Positions 51,981 through 61,282 of a stretch of DNA of 64,000 bases are shown piece by piece. Made by a program: the position numbers and the translations under genes. Source of the stretch: Streptacidiphilus sp041262525 (GTDB taxonomy: Bacteria > Actinomycetota > Actinomycetes > Streptomycetales > Streptomycetaceae); contig NZ_JBGCCK010000030.1 in the NCBI RefSeq assembly GCF_041262525.1, positions 1-64,000 of the forward strand, written 5' to 3'. The notes under the pieces were generated by a model. It ran no database searches, had not been told where the DNA came from, and saw nothing but the letters and a program-made list of their open reading frames with translations. The first letter of the stretch is position 1. Each line of letters starts with the position of its first letter.

Positions 51981-53378
51981 TCAGGAGCGGCCGGGCACCT
52001 TGGCGCGGGTGATGGCGGGGAACGGGCTCGGGTGCGGGGCGGGCACGCCCGGGGTGGGGGTGGGGGTGGAACAGGGGTTGCCGTCCCGGCGGCGGTGGCA
52101 GGTGGGCGAGGACGCGGGAGCCGGGGCGGGGCTCTGGGAGCCGAGCACAGGGGTGGGCGCGGGCGTCGTGGACGGTGTAGCCGGGAGCGAGGGCGACGGG
52201 CCCGGGGACGTGGAGGGGTTCGGGGTCGGCGTCGGACTCGCGCTGGGGTGCGTGGTCGGGCTCTGGCTGGCGCTCGGGCTCGTGCTCGGCGACGGAGTAG
52301 GCAGCGGAGCGGGTTGCCGCGACATCATCGCCTGGTAGATCGCGCTCGACTCCGGGTTCGCGTCGCAGTTCAGCACGCCGTGCGGGCAGTAGTCGGTGAT
52401 CGTCTGATACAGCGTGTCGTGCGTCTCGATCCAGTTGATCATCTGCCGCATGAACGTCGGATCGTCACCGTGGCGGAACATGCCCCACTCCGGGTAGGAG
52501 ACCGGCTTGTGGTGCTGGGCGGCGAAGCGGACCTGGTCGAGCATGCCGTACTGCTGGGTCACGTAGTCGGCGAAGTTGTCGCCCGGACCCTGGTCGTAGT
52601 TGTCCGTGCCGATCACGTCGGTGACGTCGTCGCCCGGGTAGCAGTCCGTCCACGGGTGCGCGTCGGGGCCGCGGTTCGGCGTGAAGTCGAAGCGGAAGGC
52701 CTGGCCGGGGACGCTGCGCATGACGTGGACGATGCGCCGCCAGTAGCTGCGCCAGTCCTCCGGGTCAGGACCGCACCGGCTGGTGTAGGTGATGCCGTTC
52801 ATCTCCCAGCCCAAGGTGATCACCGTGTCGGGGACGCCGAGGGCGACCAGGCGCCGGGCCAGGGTGAGGAAGTGCGCGTCGTTGGCGCCCGCCGCGGACT
52901 GCTGGAGCATGGAGGCGACGTCGCCGTCGCTGATGCCGTCCTCGTTCTGCTGCTGCATCGGCACGGCCAGCACGAAGATCCGGTCGGGCCGGGAGAGCCG
53001 CCACTGCGCCCAAGGGCCGAGCAGCGACGGGCTGCCTTCGATGTCCGTCCAGGTGCCGCCGGGCAGGTAGGTGTGGCCGACCTGCAGATCGGCGTTGTGG
53101 AGCCAGACCGAGAGGCGGTTCTGCCGGTCGTCGGCGAAATCGGAGCCCACGAACGCGCCGAAGGGCACCGCGTGCGCGGGCAGCACGGTCGGGTCCGACC
53201 AGGGCTGCTGGTCGGAGCCGGAGACCGCGGAGACCGCGGAGAGCATCGCGTCGCCGCTGTGGGCATGCCCGAGCCGTGACCCGGGCGCGGGCGCGAGCAG
53301 CCGCGCCCCGGTCGCGAAGACGAGCAGCAGCGCGCTCATGGCGAAGGCCAGGACGGCGAGCAGGCGACGCTGTGGCAT
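51981..53378 (-). CDS. Secreted GH26-like glycoside hydrolase with Pro/Ser/Thr tail
   Basis: A 465-residue protein. An N-terminal hydrophobic segment (LAVLAFAMSALLLVFATGAR) acts as signal or anchor. The catalytic region shows the GH26 pair of acids: VITLGWEMNGITYTSR (acid/base Glu) and VSYPEWGMFRHGDDP (nucleophile Glu), with the intervening DVIGTDNYDQGPGD strand. The family hydrolyses beta-mannan or related glucans. The last 110 residues are a low-complexity Pro/Ser/Thr/Ala tract (TPSPSTSPSASQSPTTHPSA) ending in HRRRDG and more proline repeats, probably a wall-spanning linker with its terminal domain lost or never present. Confidence 0.82.
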   Translation of the reverse strand: MPQRRLLAVLAFAMSALLLVFATGARLLAPAPGSRLGHAHSGDAMLSAVSAVSGSDQQPWSDPTVLPAHAVPFGAFVGSDFADDRQNRLSVWLHNADLQVGHTYLPGGTWTDIEGSPSLLGPWAQWRLSRPDRIFVLAVPMQQQNEDGISDGDVASMLQQSAAGANDAHFLTLARRLVALGVPDTVITLGWEMNGITYTSRCGPDPEDWRSYWRRIVHVMRSVPGQAFRFDFTPNRGPDAHPWTDCYPGDDVTDVIGTDNYDQGPGDNFADYVTQQYGMLDQVRFAAQHHKPVSYPEWGMFRHGDDPTFMRQMINWIETHDTLYQTITDYCPHGVLNCDANPESSAIYQAMMSRQPAPLPTPSPSTSPSASQSPTTHPSASPTPTPNPSTSPGPSPSLPATPSTTPAPTPVLGSQSPAPAPASSPTCHRRRDGNPCSTPTPTPGVPAPHPSPFPAITRAKVPGRS

Positions 53379-53511
53379 GCGTCTCAGACTATGGACTGAT
53401 GAACCGTCATGATGCAGGGCGCGCTGAACGGTCGTGGTGCCTCACTCTTTCGGGGGTAATGCGGCGTGGGGCCTGGACCGGCGGCCGATGGGGGCGTCGC
53501 GCCTTCGCCGC

Positions 53512-55548
53512 TCAGGCGCGCAGCATCCGGTCGATTTCCTCGGCCGACACAGCGCGGCCGAAGTGCCAGCCCTGGGCGGTGTCGCAGCCGGTCGCGCGGA
53601 GCCGCTCCGCCTGGGCGGCGCTCTCGACGCCCTCCGCGGTGACGGTCAGGCCGAGCACATGGGAGAGCCCGACCAGGGCCGCCACGATCTTCTCGTCCGC
53701 GGCCCCGCGCGGCGCGGAGCCGTTGACGTGGGCGCCGGGACTCGTGCCTGCGCCGACGGTCGTGCTCGGGTCCGGGCGGGGCCCGGCGTGCGGCCGGGGC
53801 TCGCGGAAGCCCTCCAGGAACGAGCCCGCCAGCTTGAGCACGTGCACCGGGAGCCGGCTGAGGTAGGCGAGGTTGGAGTACCCGGTGCCGAAGTCGTCGA
53901 TCGCGATCCGCACGCCCATCGCGGCCAGCGCGTGCAGCGCCTCGACCGGGCGCCCGGCCGGGCCCATCACCGCGCTCTCCGTCAGCTCCAACTGGAGCAG
54001 TCGCGCGGGGAGACGTGTGCTGCCCAGGATCTCCGCCACGTCCGCGACCATGTCGGAATCCCAGAACTGACGTGCGGCCAGATTCACGCTGACGAACAGC
54101 TGTGCGTCGGGGAAGCGGTCCAGCCAGCTCCGGGCCTGCACGCAGGCCGTCTCCAGCACCCAGCGCCCCAGCGGGACGATCGCGCCGGTCTCCTCCGCGA
54201 TCTGGATGAAACGATCCGGCGCGAGCCGGCCGAAGTCCGGGTGGCGCCAGCGCACCAGCGCCTCGACCCCGCGCAGCGTGCCGTCGCCGAGATCGACCAG
54301 CGGCTGGTACTCGAGCAGGAACTCGCCGCGCTCCAGTGCGGGCCGCATCGTCGTCGCCAGCACCTGGCGCGTCATCTGGTGGGCGATCCGCTCCGGATCG
54401 TAGAGCGCCCAGCGCGAGCGGCCGTCCGTCTTCGCCCAGCAGAGCGTGGAATCCGCGTCCTTGACCAGCTCCGTCGGCGTCGTGCCCGGCACCGGGCGCT
54501 CCACGACCCCCACGCTCGCCGTCGCCGCGACCCGCTGGCCGCTCAGGTCATAGGGCGCGCCGAGGATCTCGACGACCTCGGCCGCGAGCGCCGTCAGCTC
54601 CTCCGAGCCGGCGCTGCGCGGCACCAGCACGGCGAACTCGTCCCCGCCCATCCGCGCGACCAGGTGCCCGCGCGCGGCGAAGCGCTGCTCCAGCCGCCGG
54701 GCGACGGCGACCAGCAGTTCGTCGCCGACGTGGTGGCCGAGCGTGTCGTTGACGGCCTGGAAGCCGTCCAGATCGAGGTAGCACAGCCCGATCCGCTGGT
54801 CCGCCTCGGCGAAGGCGCCCGCCAGTCGCTCGAAGAAGAGCGAACGGTTCGGCAGTTGGGTCAGCGGGTCGTGCATGGCCTGATAGTGCAGCCGGTCGCC
54901 GAGGCGGCGGGCCTCGGAGACGTCCTCGACCATGGCGAGGGTGTAGAGCGGCTCGCCGGAGGAGTCACGGATCAGCGAGACGGTGATGTTCGTCCACACC
55001 GCGTGCCCCTGGCGGTGCCGCAGCCGTTTCTCCAGCCGGACCCGGTCGCGCTCGCCGCGCACTAGCTCGCGGTAGACACGGCGCGGGCGCTCCTCGACGT
55101 CCATCAGCTCGTGGATGTGCCGACGGATCAGCTCGGGCACGGTGTGTCCGAGCATCTCGGCCAGCGCCGGATTCGCTTCGATGATCAGATCGTCCCGGTC
55201 GACCAGGGCCATGCCGATGCCGGCATCGACGAAGGCCGCCCGAAAGCGGTTCTCACTGGCCCGCAGCGCGTCCTCGAGACTGCGCCGGTCGACCGGGCTC
55301 GCATCCGTCGTGGCGACGGTACCGCCCAGGGACTCAGCCAAGGACTCAGCCAGGACCGCCCTGTCCAAGGGTTCCGTGTCCGAGGCTTCCCTGGGCTCGC
55401 CGAGGGCGCCGACCGTGCCCGCGGCACTGAGGGCGTCGAGGGCGTTGATCTCCTCGGGAAGACCTGGGGGACCGGGTGGGCCGCTACGCACGGTAGTGAT
55501 CTTAGGAGTCGGCCCCGGACGCATGCCAGCGATCCGGGGCCGATTCAC
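53512..55548 (-). CDS. PAS-GGDEF-EAL cyclic-di-GMP signalling protein
   Basis: A 678-residue cytoplasmic protein. A PAS domain (residues 110-220: RFRAAFVDAGIGMALVDRDD) is followed by a GGDEF domain with an intact ARMGGDEFAVLV active-site loop, then an EAL domain with GVEALVRWRHPDFG, LQLELTESAVM, IAIDDFGTGYSNLAYL and VTAEGVESAAQAERL. The usual LKID motif reads LKLAGSF, keeping the Lys. Both synthesis and breakdown of cyclic di-GMP are possible. In Streptomyces this second messenger controls development through BldD. An Ala/Gly/Pro-rich insert splits the end of the EAL domain. Start may be the ATG eight codons in. Confidence 0.93.
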   Translation of the reverse strand: MNRPRIAGMRPGPTPKITTVRSGPPGPPGLPEEINALDALSAAGTVGALGEPREASDTEPLDRAVLAESLAESLGGTVATTDASPVDRRSLEDALRASENRFRAAFVDAGIGMALVDRDDLIIEANPALAEMLGHTVPELIRRHIHELMDVEERPRRVYRELVRGERDRVRLEKRLRHRQGHAVWTNITVSLIRDSSGEPLYTLAMVEDVSEARRLGDRLHYQAMHDPLTQLPNRSLFFERLAGAFAEADQRIGLCYLDLDGFQAVNDTLGHHVGDELLVAVARRLEQRFAARGHLVARMGGDEFAVLVPRSAGSEELTALAAEVVEILGAPYDLSGQRVAATASVGVVERPVPGTTPTELVKDADSTLCWAKTDGRSRWALYDPERIAHQMTRQVLATTMRPALERGEFLLEYQPLVDLGDGTLRGVEALVRWRHPDFGRLAPDRFIQIAEETGAIVPLGRWVLETACVQARSWLDRFPDAQLFVSVNLAARQFWDSDMVADVAEILGSTRLPARLLQLELTESAVMGPAGRPVEALHALAAMGVRIAIDDFGTGYSNLAYLSRLPVHVLKLAGSFLEGFREPRPHAGPRPDPSTTVGAGTSPGAHVNGSAPRGAADEKIVAALVGLSHVLGLTVTAEGVESAAQAERLRATGCDTAQGWHFGRAVSAEEIDRMLRA

Positions 55549-55639
55549 TCCCTGGTGGGGGTTGCGCGCGCAACGCGTGCGCCCCCTTTCACCCGTTCTT
55601 GCGACGAGCGCGAGGTTTCGATGCCTTGCGTTGCGCTGA

Positions 55640-56065
55640 TTACGCGAGGGACGCGGAGAGCGTGATCGTCGTGCCGGTCAGCGCCTGGCTGACCGGGCAG
55701 TTGGCCTTCGCGTCCTCGGCCGCCTTGACGAAGCCCGCCTCGTCCAGGCCCGGCACGGTGCCCACCACGGAGAGGTGGATGCCGGTGATGCCGGTGCCGG
55801 GCTGGAAGGTCACCTCGGCCTGCGTCGTTAGCGTGGTGGGCGGCGTACCCGCGCCCGTCAGCCCGTGCGAGAGGGCCATCGAGAAGCAGCTGCTGTGTGC
55901 GGCGGCGATGAGCTCCTCGGGGCTGGTCTTGCCGTTCGCCTGCTCGGCCCGGGAGGGCCAGGACACCGGGTACTCGCCGATCCCGGACGAGAGCATGGCG
56001 ACGACGCCCTTGCCCTCCGTCAGGTTGCCTTCCCAGGTCGTGCGCGCGGTGCGGGTGGTTGCCAC
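55640..56065 (-). CDS. OsmC-family peroxiredoxin
   Basis: A 141-residue cytoplasmic thiol peroxidase. The two active-site cysteines are in AAHSSCFSMALSHGL and AKANCPVSQALTG, as in OsmC, which reduces organic hydroperoxides. The N-terminus (TTRTARTTWEGNLTEGKGVV) and the conserved Glu in SPEELIAAAHSS also fit. Size is normal for the family. Single gene, divergent promoter position toward the VOC gene is not shared since both run on the minus strand. Confidence 0.93.
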   Translation of the reverse strand: MATTRTARTTWEGNLTEGKGVVAMLSSGIGEYPVSWPSRAEQANGKTSPEELIAAAHSSCFSMALSHGLTGAGTPPTTLTTQAEVTFQPGTGITGIHLSVVGTVPGLDEAGFVKAAEDAKANCPVSQALTGTTITLSASLA

Positions 56066-56156
56066 GAGGGCACCTCCGATCGATGGTCCGTTGACACGTC
56101 GTCACCCATCGTAGGAGCCCCGCACCGTCGCCACCTCGACCAACGTGCGCGGATTG

Positions 56157-56951
56157 CTAACGCGGCAGCGTGATGACCGCGAAGGACGCGCCGGAGGGGT
56201 CCTTCGCCACGCAGAGCCGCCCGTACGGCGAGTCGAACGGCCCGTGCAGCACGGAGCCGCCGACCGCGGCGATCTGCTTCGCCGTCTCGTCGACGTCCGC
56301 CACCGCGAAGTACACCGACCAGAACGGCGAGCCACCGCCCGCCGCCAGCTCGTTCACTGGATCGGTCGCCCGGAGCCTGCCGCAGACCTCGCGCTCCGCG
56401 CCCGGCGGCGTCCAGACCGTGTAGTCGAAGTTCTCGCTGTCGCCGATCTGGCGCTGCTCGTAGGGGAAGAGCCCGGCGTAGAACGCGTCCGCGGCCCCGC
56501 CCGCCGTCGTGTAGACCTCGTTCCAGCACATCGCGCCGGGCTCACCGTAGAGCTGCGCGCCCTCGTGCCCGCCCGGCTGCCACAGGCCGAAGGAGGCGCC
56601 CTGCGGGTCGAACGCGAAGGCCAGCCGGCCCGCACCCGGCACGTCGTGCGGCCCCATCGCGATCTTGCCGCCGCCCGCCTCGACCGCGGCGATCGACGCG
56701 TCGACGTCGCTGGTCTTCAGGTAGACGTTCCACGCCGGGGCCAGCCCCTCCGCGCCGGGCGGCGGCGGCATCAGCGCGGCGACCGGCTTCCCCTTCCACA
56801 GGCACATCGTGTAGTGCCCGTACTCGGGGCCGTTGTCCTGGAACTCCCAGCCCAGCACCGCGCCGTAGAAGCGGCGGGAGGATTCGAGGTCGGGGGCGTT
56901 CAGGTCGGCCCAGCAGGGGGCGCCGTCGGGGAACGAGCTGACGTCGGGCAT
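56157..56951 (-). CDS. Two-domain VOC (glyoxalase-like) protein
   Basis: A 264-residue protein made of two vicinal-oxygen-chelate domains: residues 10-125 (GAPCWADLNAPDLESSRRFY and FAFDPQGASFGLWQPGGHEG) and residues 135-260 (CWNEVYTTAGGAADAFYAGL and DPSGASFAVITLPR). The layout matches the 27-kDa-antigen/hydroxylase group of actinomycetes. A metal-bound lyase, dioxygenase or binding role is possible; the substrate is unknown. GGAGGG stands just before the chosen ATG (PDVSSFPDG). Confidence 0.9.
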   Translation of the reverse strand: MPDVSSFPDGAPCWADLNAPDLESSRRFYGAVLGWEFQDNGPEYGHYTMCLWKGKPVAALMPPPPGAEGLAPAWNVYLKTSDVDASIAAVEAGGGKIAMGPHDVPGAGRLAFAFDPQGASFGLWQPGGHEGAQLYGEPGAMCWNEVYTTAGGAADAFYAGLFPYEQRQIGDSENFDYTVWTPPGAEREVCGRLRATDPVNELAAGGGSPFWSVYFAVADVDETAKQIAAVGGSVLHGPFDSPYGRLCVAKDPSGASFAVITLPR

Positions 56952-57353
56952 GCGGCCCTCCGGGGTGAGGTCGGATCGCAAGGCGGATCGCGGGTCGGAT
57001 CGTGGGATGGTCGGATCGTGGGTTGGACCGAGAGCCACGATTCCTCTGCCGTGCGCAGAGCGCAACCGCTTGCGTCCGTAGGGTAACCGTTCGCCTCCGA
57101 ATGGTGGGCGGGCTCACCCCGGAAGAAGGGGCGGGGCGGAAGCGTTCACAGGTAAGATGTTCAAAGATCTACCGAGAACAGCTACATCTGCCTGAAGCAG
57201 AGTCGGCTAGACCGCTCGGCGGCCGTCGGCCTCCGCCCACTCCGGCGGCGGTGCGCGGTATCTACCCCGGTCGACGCACCAGAGGACGACCCTCGGCGCC
57301 CGGGACCACCCGCATCCCTGCGCGCTACCAGGCAGCAGAGAGACCTCTCCATC
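56952..57353. other. Divergent promoter region with GGATCG tandem repeats
   Basis: No supported gene in 400 bases between the minus-strand VOC gene and the plus-strand MFS gene. Near 56968-57025 the motif TCGGATCGNGGG recurs four times as an imperfect tandem repeat. A more A/T-rich segment near 57150-57190 (TAAGATGTTCAAAGATCTAC) is the likeliest promoter for the MFS gene. Confidence 0.4.
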
Positions 57354-58601
57354 ATGGCCCGCTCGTTCGGCTACGGTGCGCTGCTGCGCACCCCCGGCGC
57401 ATGGACCTTCCTGCTTCCCGCCTTCGTGGCGCGGCTCCCCTACGCGATGCTCGGGCTCGGCACGGTTCTGCTGGTGCTCGACACCACGCACTCCTACACC
57501 ACCGCCGGCGCGGTCGCCGCAGTCGCCTCGATCACCCAGGTCGTCGGCGCGCCGCTGACCGGTCGGCTCGCCGACCGCGTCGGCCAGGCCCCGGTGCTGC
57601 TGCCCTGCCTGGCGCTGCACGGCGCCTCCGTCGTCGGCCTGATCGCGCTGGCGCTCGTCGGCGCGCCGGTCTGGACGCTCTTCGTCGCCGCCGGTGTGGC
57701 CGGCGCGTCGCTTCCGCAGATCGGCGCGATGGTCCGCGCCCGCTGGCTGCACGCCCTGGACGGCCGCCCGCAGGCGCTGTCCTCGGCCTTCGCCTTCGAG
57801 TCCGTGACGGACGAGCTGACCTTCGTGCTCGGCCCGGTGCTGGCGACGACGCTCTGCACCATGGTCGCCCCCGCGGCCGGCCTGGGCGCGGAGGCGGTCC
57901 TCACCGTCCTCGGCGGCCTCGCCTTCGCGGCCCAGCGCCGCACCGCCCCGCCGGTGCGCGCGGCGGCCGACGTGCAGGGCGGCTCCGCGCTGGCCCAGCC
58001 GGGGGTGCGACTGCTGGTCGGCGGCCTGCTGGGCGTCGGCACGGTCTTCGGCGCGCTCCAGGTCTCCATTACCGCCGCGAGCGAAGCGGCGGGCAAGGCC
58101 GGGCTGAGCGGCGTCGTCTACGGCCTCTTCGCGGCCGGCAGCGTGATCGCCGGTACCGCCTTCGGCGCGGTCCAGTGGAAGCGCTCGCCGAGGTTCCGCC
58201 TGCTGGCGGCGTACGCGGCGCTGGTCGTCGGCGCCTCGACGCTGTGGGCGATGCCGAACCTGTACACGCTCGCCGCAGCGGCCTTCTGCTGTGGCCTGGC
58301 CATCGCCCCGACGCTGATCTCCGCGTACACGCTGGTCGAGACGCTGGTCGAGTCCGGCGCGAAGACCGAGGCGTTCACCTGGCTGACCGGCTCGATCGGT
58401 CTCGGCCTGGCTCTCGGCTCGACCGTGGCCGGCCGCCTGATCGATGCCCACGGCCCGAGCGCGGGCTTCCTCGTCCCCGCGCTGGGCGCGGCGCTCGGCT
58501 TCACCGCGCTGCTGACGCTCCGCAGCCGCCTCGCCCCCACCCCGTCCGCCTCCCGCCCGGTCGCCACCTCCCGCCCCGAACCGGCCCGCGCCTCCGCCTG
58601 A
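57354..58601 (+). CDS. MFS transporter
   Basis: A 415-residue polytopic protein with about twelve hydrophobic spans, starting TPGAWTFLLPAFVARLPYAM. The loop between spans 2 and 3 (GRLADRVGQAPVLLPCLALH) fits the MFS G-x-x-x-D-R-x-G motif. Central loop near VRAAADVQGGSALAQ separates two six-span halves. Belongs to the drug/metabolite efflux branch by shape, but the substrate is unknown. Not preceded by a strong ribosome binding site. The C-terminus is Pro/Ser/Arg-rich. Confidence 0.88.
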   Translation: MARSFGYGALLRTPGAWTFLLPAFVARLPYAMLGLGTVLLVLDTTHSYTTAGAVAAVASITQVVGAPLTGRLADRVGQAPVLLPCLALHGASVVGLIALALVGAPVWTLFVAAGVAGASLPQIGAMVRARWLHALDGRPQALSSAFAFESVTDELTFVLGPVLATTLCTMVAPAAGLGAEAVLTVLGGLAFAAQRRTAPPVRAAADVQGGSALAQPGVRLLVGGLLGVGTVFGALQVSITAASEAAGKAGLSGVVYGLFAAGSVIAGTAFGAVQWKRSPRFRLLAAYAALVVGASTLWAMPNLYTLAAAAFCCGLAIAPTLISAYTLVETLVESGAKTEAFTWLTGSIGLGLALGSTVAGRLIDAHGPSAGFLVPALGAALGFTALLTLRSRLAPTPSASRPVATSRPEPARASA

Positions 58602-59065
58602 CGCCTCCGCCTGACGCCTCCGCCGCGCTGCGCCATTGCCCGCCGACGGGCCCGGACCACCCCCCGGGGGCGGCCCGGTCCCGTCGGCGCTGGGGCCCCG
58701 CCGGGCAATCGGGCTGTGGGGGTCCGCCCACCTGGGCGGCACGCCCCGGGTTCGGGGCCCCACCCCCTCCGCCTCCCGCCTCGAACCGGCCCGCGGCGCT
58801 GTGCGGTCGCCCACGAAGGGTCCTGACCAACGCGGCCCGGGCATGGGTGGGGCCCCGCCGGGCAGTCAGGCCCCTGAAGGCCACGCTCGCCTGGACGGCA
58901 CGTCCCGGTTCGGTGCCCGGTGCCCCTGGCCGGGTTGTAGGGCCTGAAGGTCCTCGCAGCGCGGACGCCCGTAGCTGGCCGGCCTCGTCCGGGCTTCGCC
59001 CGGGTCGTCGTCGGCCGGGCCGGGGCAGCCCGACCAGGCTCAGGCGGGCGCCGGCGGCCTCGCCG
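58602..59065. other. Intergenic region with degenerate repeats
   Basis: Between converging genes. The start holds three tandem copies of ACGCCTCCGCCTG-like sequence continuing the end of the MFS gene. Later the phrase GGGGCCCCGCCGGGCANTC occurs at about 58691 and 58851 in two related 160-base blocks, each followed by GGGCGGCACG- or GGACGGCACG-like text. It looks like a decayed tandem duplication with GC-rich hairpins. No gene supported. Confidence 0.45.
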
Positions 59066-59884
59066 CTACGCCGTAGGCCGGGTGCCGATGACGACCGTGG
59101 ACCAGTACTCCTTCGAGGTCGCCAGGCGGGCGACGAGGCCGCCGGAGGCGAACGCCGCGAGCGCGGCGTCCTGCTGGCGTTCGCTGGTCTCCACCAGCAT
59201 CGAGCCGCCCGGGGCGAGCCAGCTGGCCGCCTCCGCCGTCACCCGGCGGAGGACGGCCAGGCCGTCCGCGCCGCCGTCGAGGGCGACCAGGGCCTCGTGG
59301 TCGCGGGCCTCCGTCGGCAGCAGCGGGATGTCGCCCGTCGGCACGTACGGCACGTTCGCCAGCAGCACGTCGACGCGGCCGCGCAGCGGCTCGGCCGGGA
59401 GGGCGTCGAAGAGGTCCCCCTGGTAGGCGTGGCCGCCCAGCGGAGCGAGGTTGCGGTGGGCACAGGCCACCGCCGCACGGTCGATGTCCGCCGCGTGCAG
59501 TTCCACCGGTCGCCCGGGCGCGCCGAGTCGGTCGGCCAGCGCCATGCCCAGGGCGCCGGAGCCGCAGCAGAGGTCGACCACCACCGCACCGGGCCGGGCC
59601 AGCGCCGTGGCCTGCTGCACCAGGAACTCCGTGCGCGGACGCGGCACGAAGACCCCGGGATCGACGGAGACGCGCAGCCCGCAGAACCGGGCCCAGCCCA
59701 GGACGTGTTCGAGCGGCAGGCCCTCGACGCGGCGGATCACCATCGCGTCGAGCTCAGCCGGTGTGGCCGCCGCCTCCAGCAGCAGCTGCGCCTCGTCCTC
59801 CGCGAAGACGCAGCCGGCCGCGCGCAACCGCCTCACCACGGAGGGGAGCACGGCAGGGGAGGGGGAAGCGAGAGAGTCAGACAT
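59066..59884 (-). CDS. PrmC/HemK-like protein N5-glutamine methyltransferase
   Basis: A 272-residue SAM-dependent methyltransferase. An N-terminal helical domain (residues 10-60) is followed by VFVPRPRTEFLVQQ, the SAM-binding VVDLCCGSGALGMAL, an acidic ELHAADIDRAAVACAHRN, and the catalytic motif LLANVPYVPTGD, in which Val replaces the first Pro of the usual NPPY. This is the shorter relative of PrmC found in actinomycetes as a second copy; its glutamine-containing target is not known. ATG before SDSLASPSPAV. Confidence 0.87.
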   Translation of the reverse strand: MSDSLASPSPAVLPSVVRRLRAAGCVFAEDEAQLLLEAAATPAELDAMVIRRVEGLPLEHVLGWARFCGLRVSVDPGVFVPRPRTEFLVQQATALARPGAVVVDLCCGSGALGMALADRLGAPGRPVELHAADIDRAAVACAHRNLAPLGGHAYQGDLFDALPAEPLRGRVDVLLANVPYVPTGDIPLLPTEARDHEALVALDGGADGLAVLRRVTAEAASWLAPGGSMLVETSERQQDAALAAFASGGLVARLATSKEYWSTVVIGTRPTA

Positions 59885-60095
59885 GGAAGTCCGCAAGCCT
59901 TTCGGAAAGCCGGTAAAGCGGGCTCCCCGGGCCGGGCCGTACGCCTAACGGCCGCCACAGGAGGGGAGCGCCCACGCATCGATGGCGTTGATGGGACTCA
60001 CCTCCTCGGTCTGTTCGGACAAGCACTCATGACACTACCGTGTCGCCCGCCGATCCGATCCGATCCGCCGAACGGCGGCATGCAGTCGTGAACGC

Positions 60096-60131
60096 CGAAG
60101 GGCTCCCTCGTCGAAACGAGGGAGCCCTTCG
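60096..60131. terminator. tRNA-Lys terminator
   Basis: A perfect 16-bp stem (CGAAGGGCTCCCTCGT at 60096-60111 with its complement at 60116-60131) closes on CGAA. It lies ten bases past the tRNA 3' end on the minus strand and should end that transcript. Confidence 0.85.
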
Positions 60132-60140
60132 AACTGTCTG

Positions 60141-60214
60141 TGCGCCGCCAGGGACTCGAACCCCGGACCCGCTGATTAAGAGTCAGCTGCTCTAACCAAC
60201 TGAGCTAGCGGCGC
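60141..60214 (-). tRNA. tRNA-Lys (anticodon CUU)
   Basis: A complete 74-base cloverleaf on the minus strand: acceptor GCGCCGC / GCGGCGC, D arm GCTCAGTTGGTTAGAGC, anticodon stem GCTGA / TCAGC around CTCTTAA, variable loop GGGTC and T arm CCGGGGTTCGAGTCCCTGG-like, with A as discriminator. CCA is not encoded. Its last 47 bases are duplicated at 4900-4946, the core of the attachment-like site. Confidence 0.97.
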
Positions 60215-60353
60215 CTGCTGACGAGGAAGACATTACATGACCGTTCGGCAAATGCCGAATCGGTATTCTTGGCCCCCGGCGGAGCCCCGAGCGGCCCCGC
60301 ACCTGGCCGGGACACCCGGCCCGGAACCAGCCGACAGGCCGACAGGGGAGCGC

Positions 60354-60668
60354 ATGTCCGACAGCCACGCCGAGGTCGACCCGCACGCGAAGGCGGAGCT
60401 TGAGCGCCTGCGCGGCAGCATCGACAACATCGACGCCGCGATCGTGCACATGCTGGCCGAGCGCTTCAAGTGCACCCAGGAGGTCGGTCGGCTGAAGGCC
60501 GAGTTCCGGCTGCCCCCGGCCGATCCCTCGCGCGAGCGCGTGCAGATCGCCCGGCTGCGCGAGCTGGCCGCGGCGGCCCGGCTGGACCCGGCCTTCGCGG
60601 AGAAGTTCCTCAACTTCATCATCGCGGAGGTCATCCGCCACCACGAGAGCATCGCCGCCGAGGACTGA
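60354..60668 (+). CDS. Chorismate mutase, AroQ type
   Basis: A 104-residue all-helical enzyme that rearranges chorismate to prephenate in phenylalanine and tyrosine synthesis. The first helix ELERLRGSIDNIDAAIVHML has the catalytic Arg, followed by AERFKCTQEVGRLKAEFRLP (Lys/Arg of the active site), then RVQIARLRELAAAARLDPAF and AEKFLNFIIAEVIRHHESI. AGGGGAG lies just before the ATG. A single-domain, monofunctional form. Stands alone. Confidence 0.92.
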   Translation: MSDSHAEVDPHAKAELERLRGSIDNIDAAIVHMLAERFKCTQEVGRLKAEFRLPPADPSRERVQIARLRELAAAARLDPAFAEKFLNFIIAEVIRHHESIAAED

Positions 60669-60769
60669 CGACGCTCCGCGCGGCTGCCTCTGCTTGTCGG
60701 ATCTTCGGCGTAGGGTCGAAACCGGTCGCATCCGGGGCCTCCGGCCCGGAGCGACGGGTGGAGGGTGAC

Positions 60770-61213
60770 ATGTTCGAACTCGGTACGGACGGACCGTCGG
60801 TGATCGTCGTCGGCATCGACGGATCCGACTCCTCGATGCGGGCTGCCGCGTACGCCGCGGGTCTCGCACGGCGCCAGGGCGCCAAGCTGGCGCTCGCTTA
60901 CGTGCAGCCGATCAGCGCGATGGGCGGGGCGCAGGTCGGCGCGGCGGTGATCCAGGCGGAGCAGGAGGTGGCGGACCAACTGCTCGCCGAGATCCGCGAC
61001 GCGGTCGAGCGGCTTCCCGAGGGCGAGCGGGTGCGCTGGGAGTTCTACAGCTCCCCGGGCGACCCATACCAGGGCATCGTCGATCTGGCCGACCAGCTCA
61101 AGGCGGACGGCGTCGTGATCGGCGCCTCGCAGAAGGCCGGCCACCGGCTGGTCGGTTCGGTGGGCGTGCGGCTGGTCAAGTCCGGCCGCTGGCCGGTCAC
61201 CGTGGTGCCGTAG
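60770..61213 (+). CDS. Universal stress protein family
   Basis: A 147-residue single UspA domain. The N-terminal strand VIVVGIDGSDSSMRAAAYAA and the C-terminal VVIGASQKAGHRLVGSVGVR with LVKSGRWPVTVVP match the family; the G-x2-G-x9-G(S/T) ATP loop is partly seen. It would act in the cytoplasm in stress or dormancy responses. GGAGGG lies seven bases before the ATG. The gene is alone between chorismate mutase and the cation transporter, both on the same strand. Confidence 0.9.
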   Translation: MFELGTDGPSVIVVGIDGSDSSMRAAAYAAGLARRQGAKLALAYVQPISAMGGAQVGAAVIQAEQEVADQLLAEIRDAVERLPEGERVRWEFYSSPGDPYQGIVDLADQLKADGVVIGASQKAGHRLVGSVGVRLVKSGRWPVTVVP

Positions 61214-61282
61214 GTCGCAGCCCGGACCGGGTGGTCTACCGTGTTGCTCTTCAGGTAAGAACAAGGCGGGAGATTTTTACCT

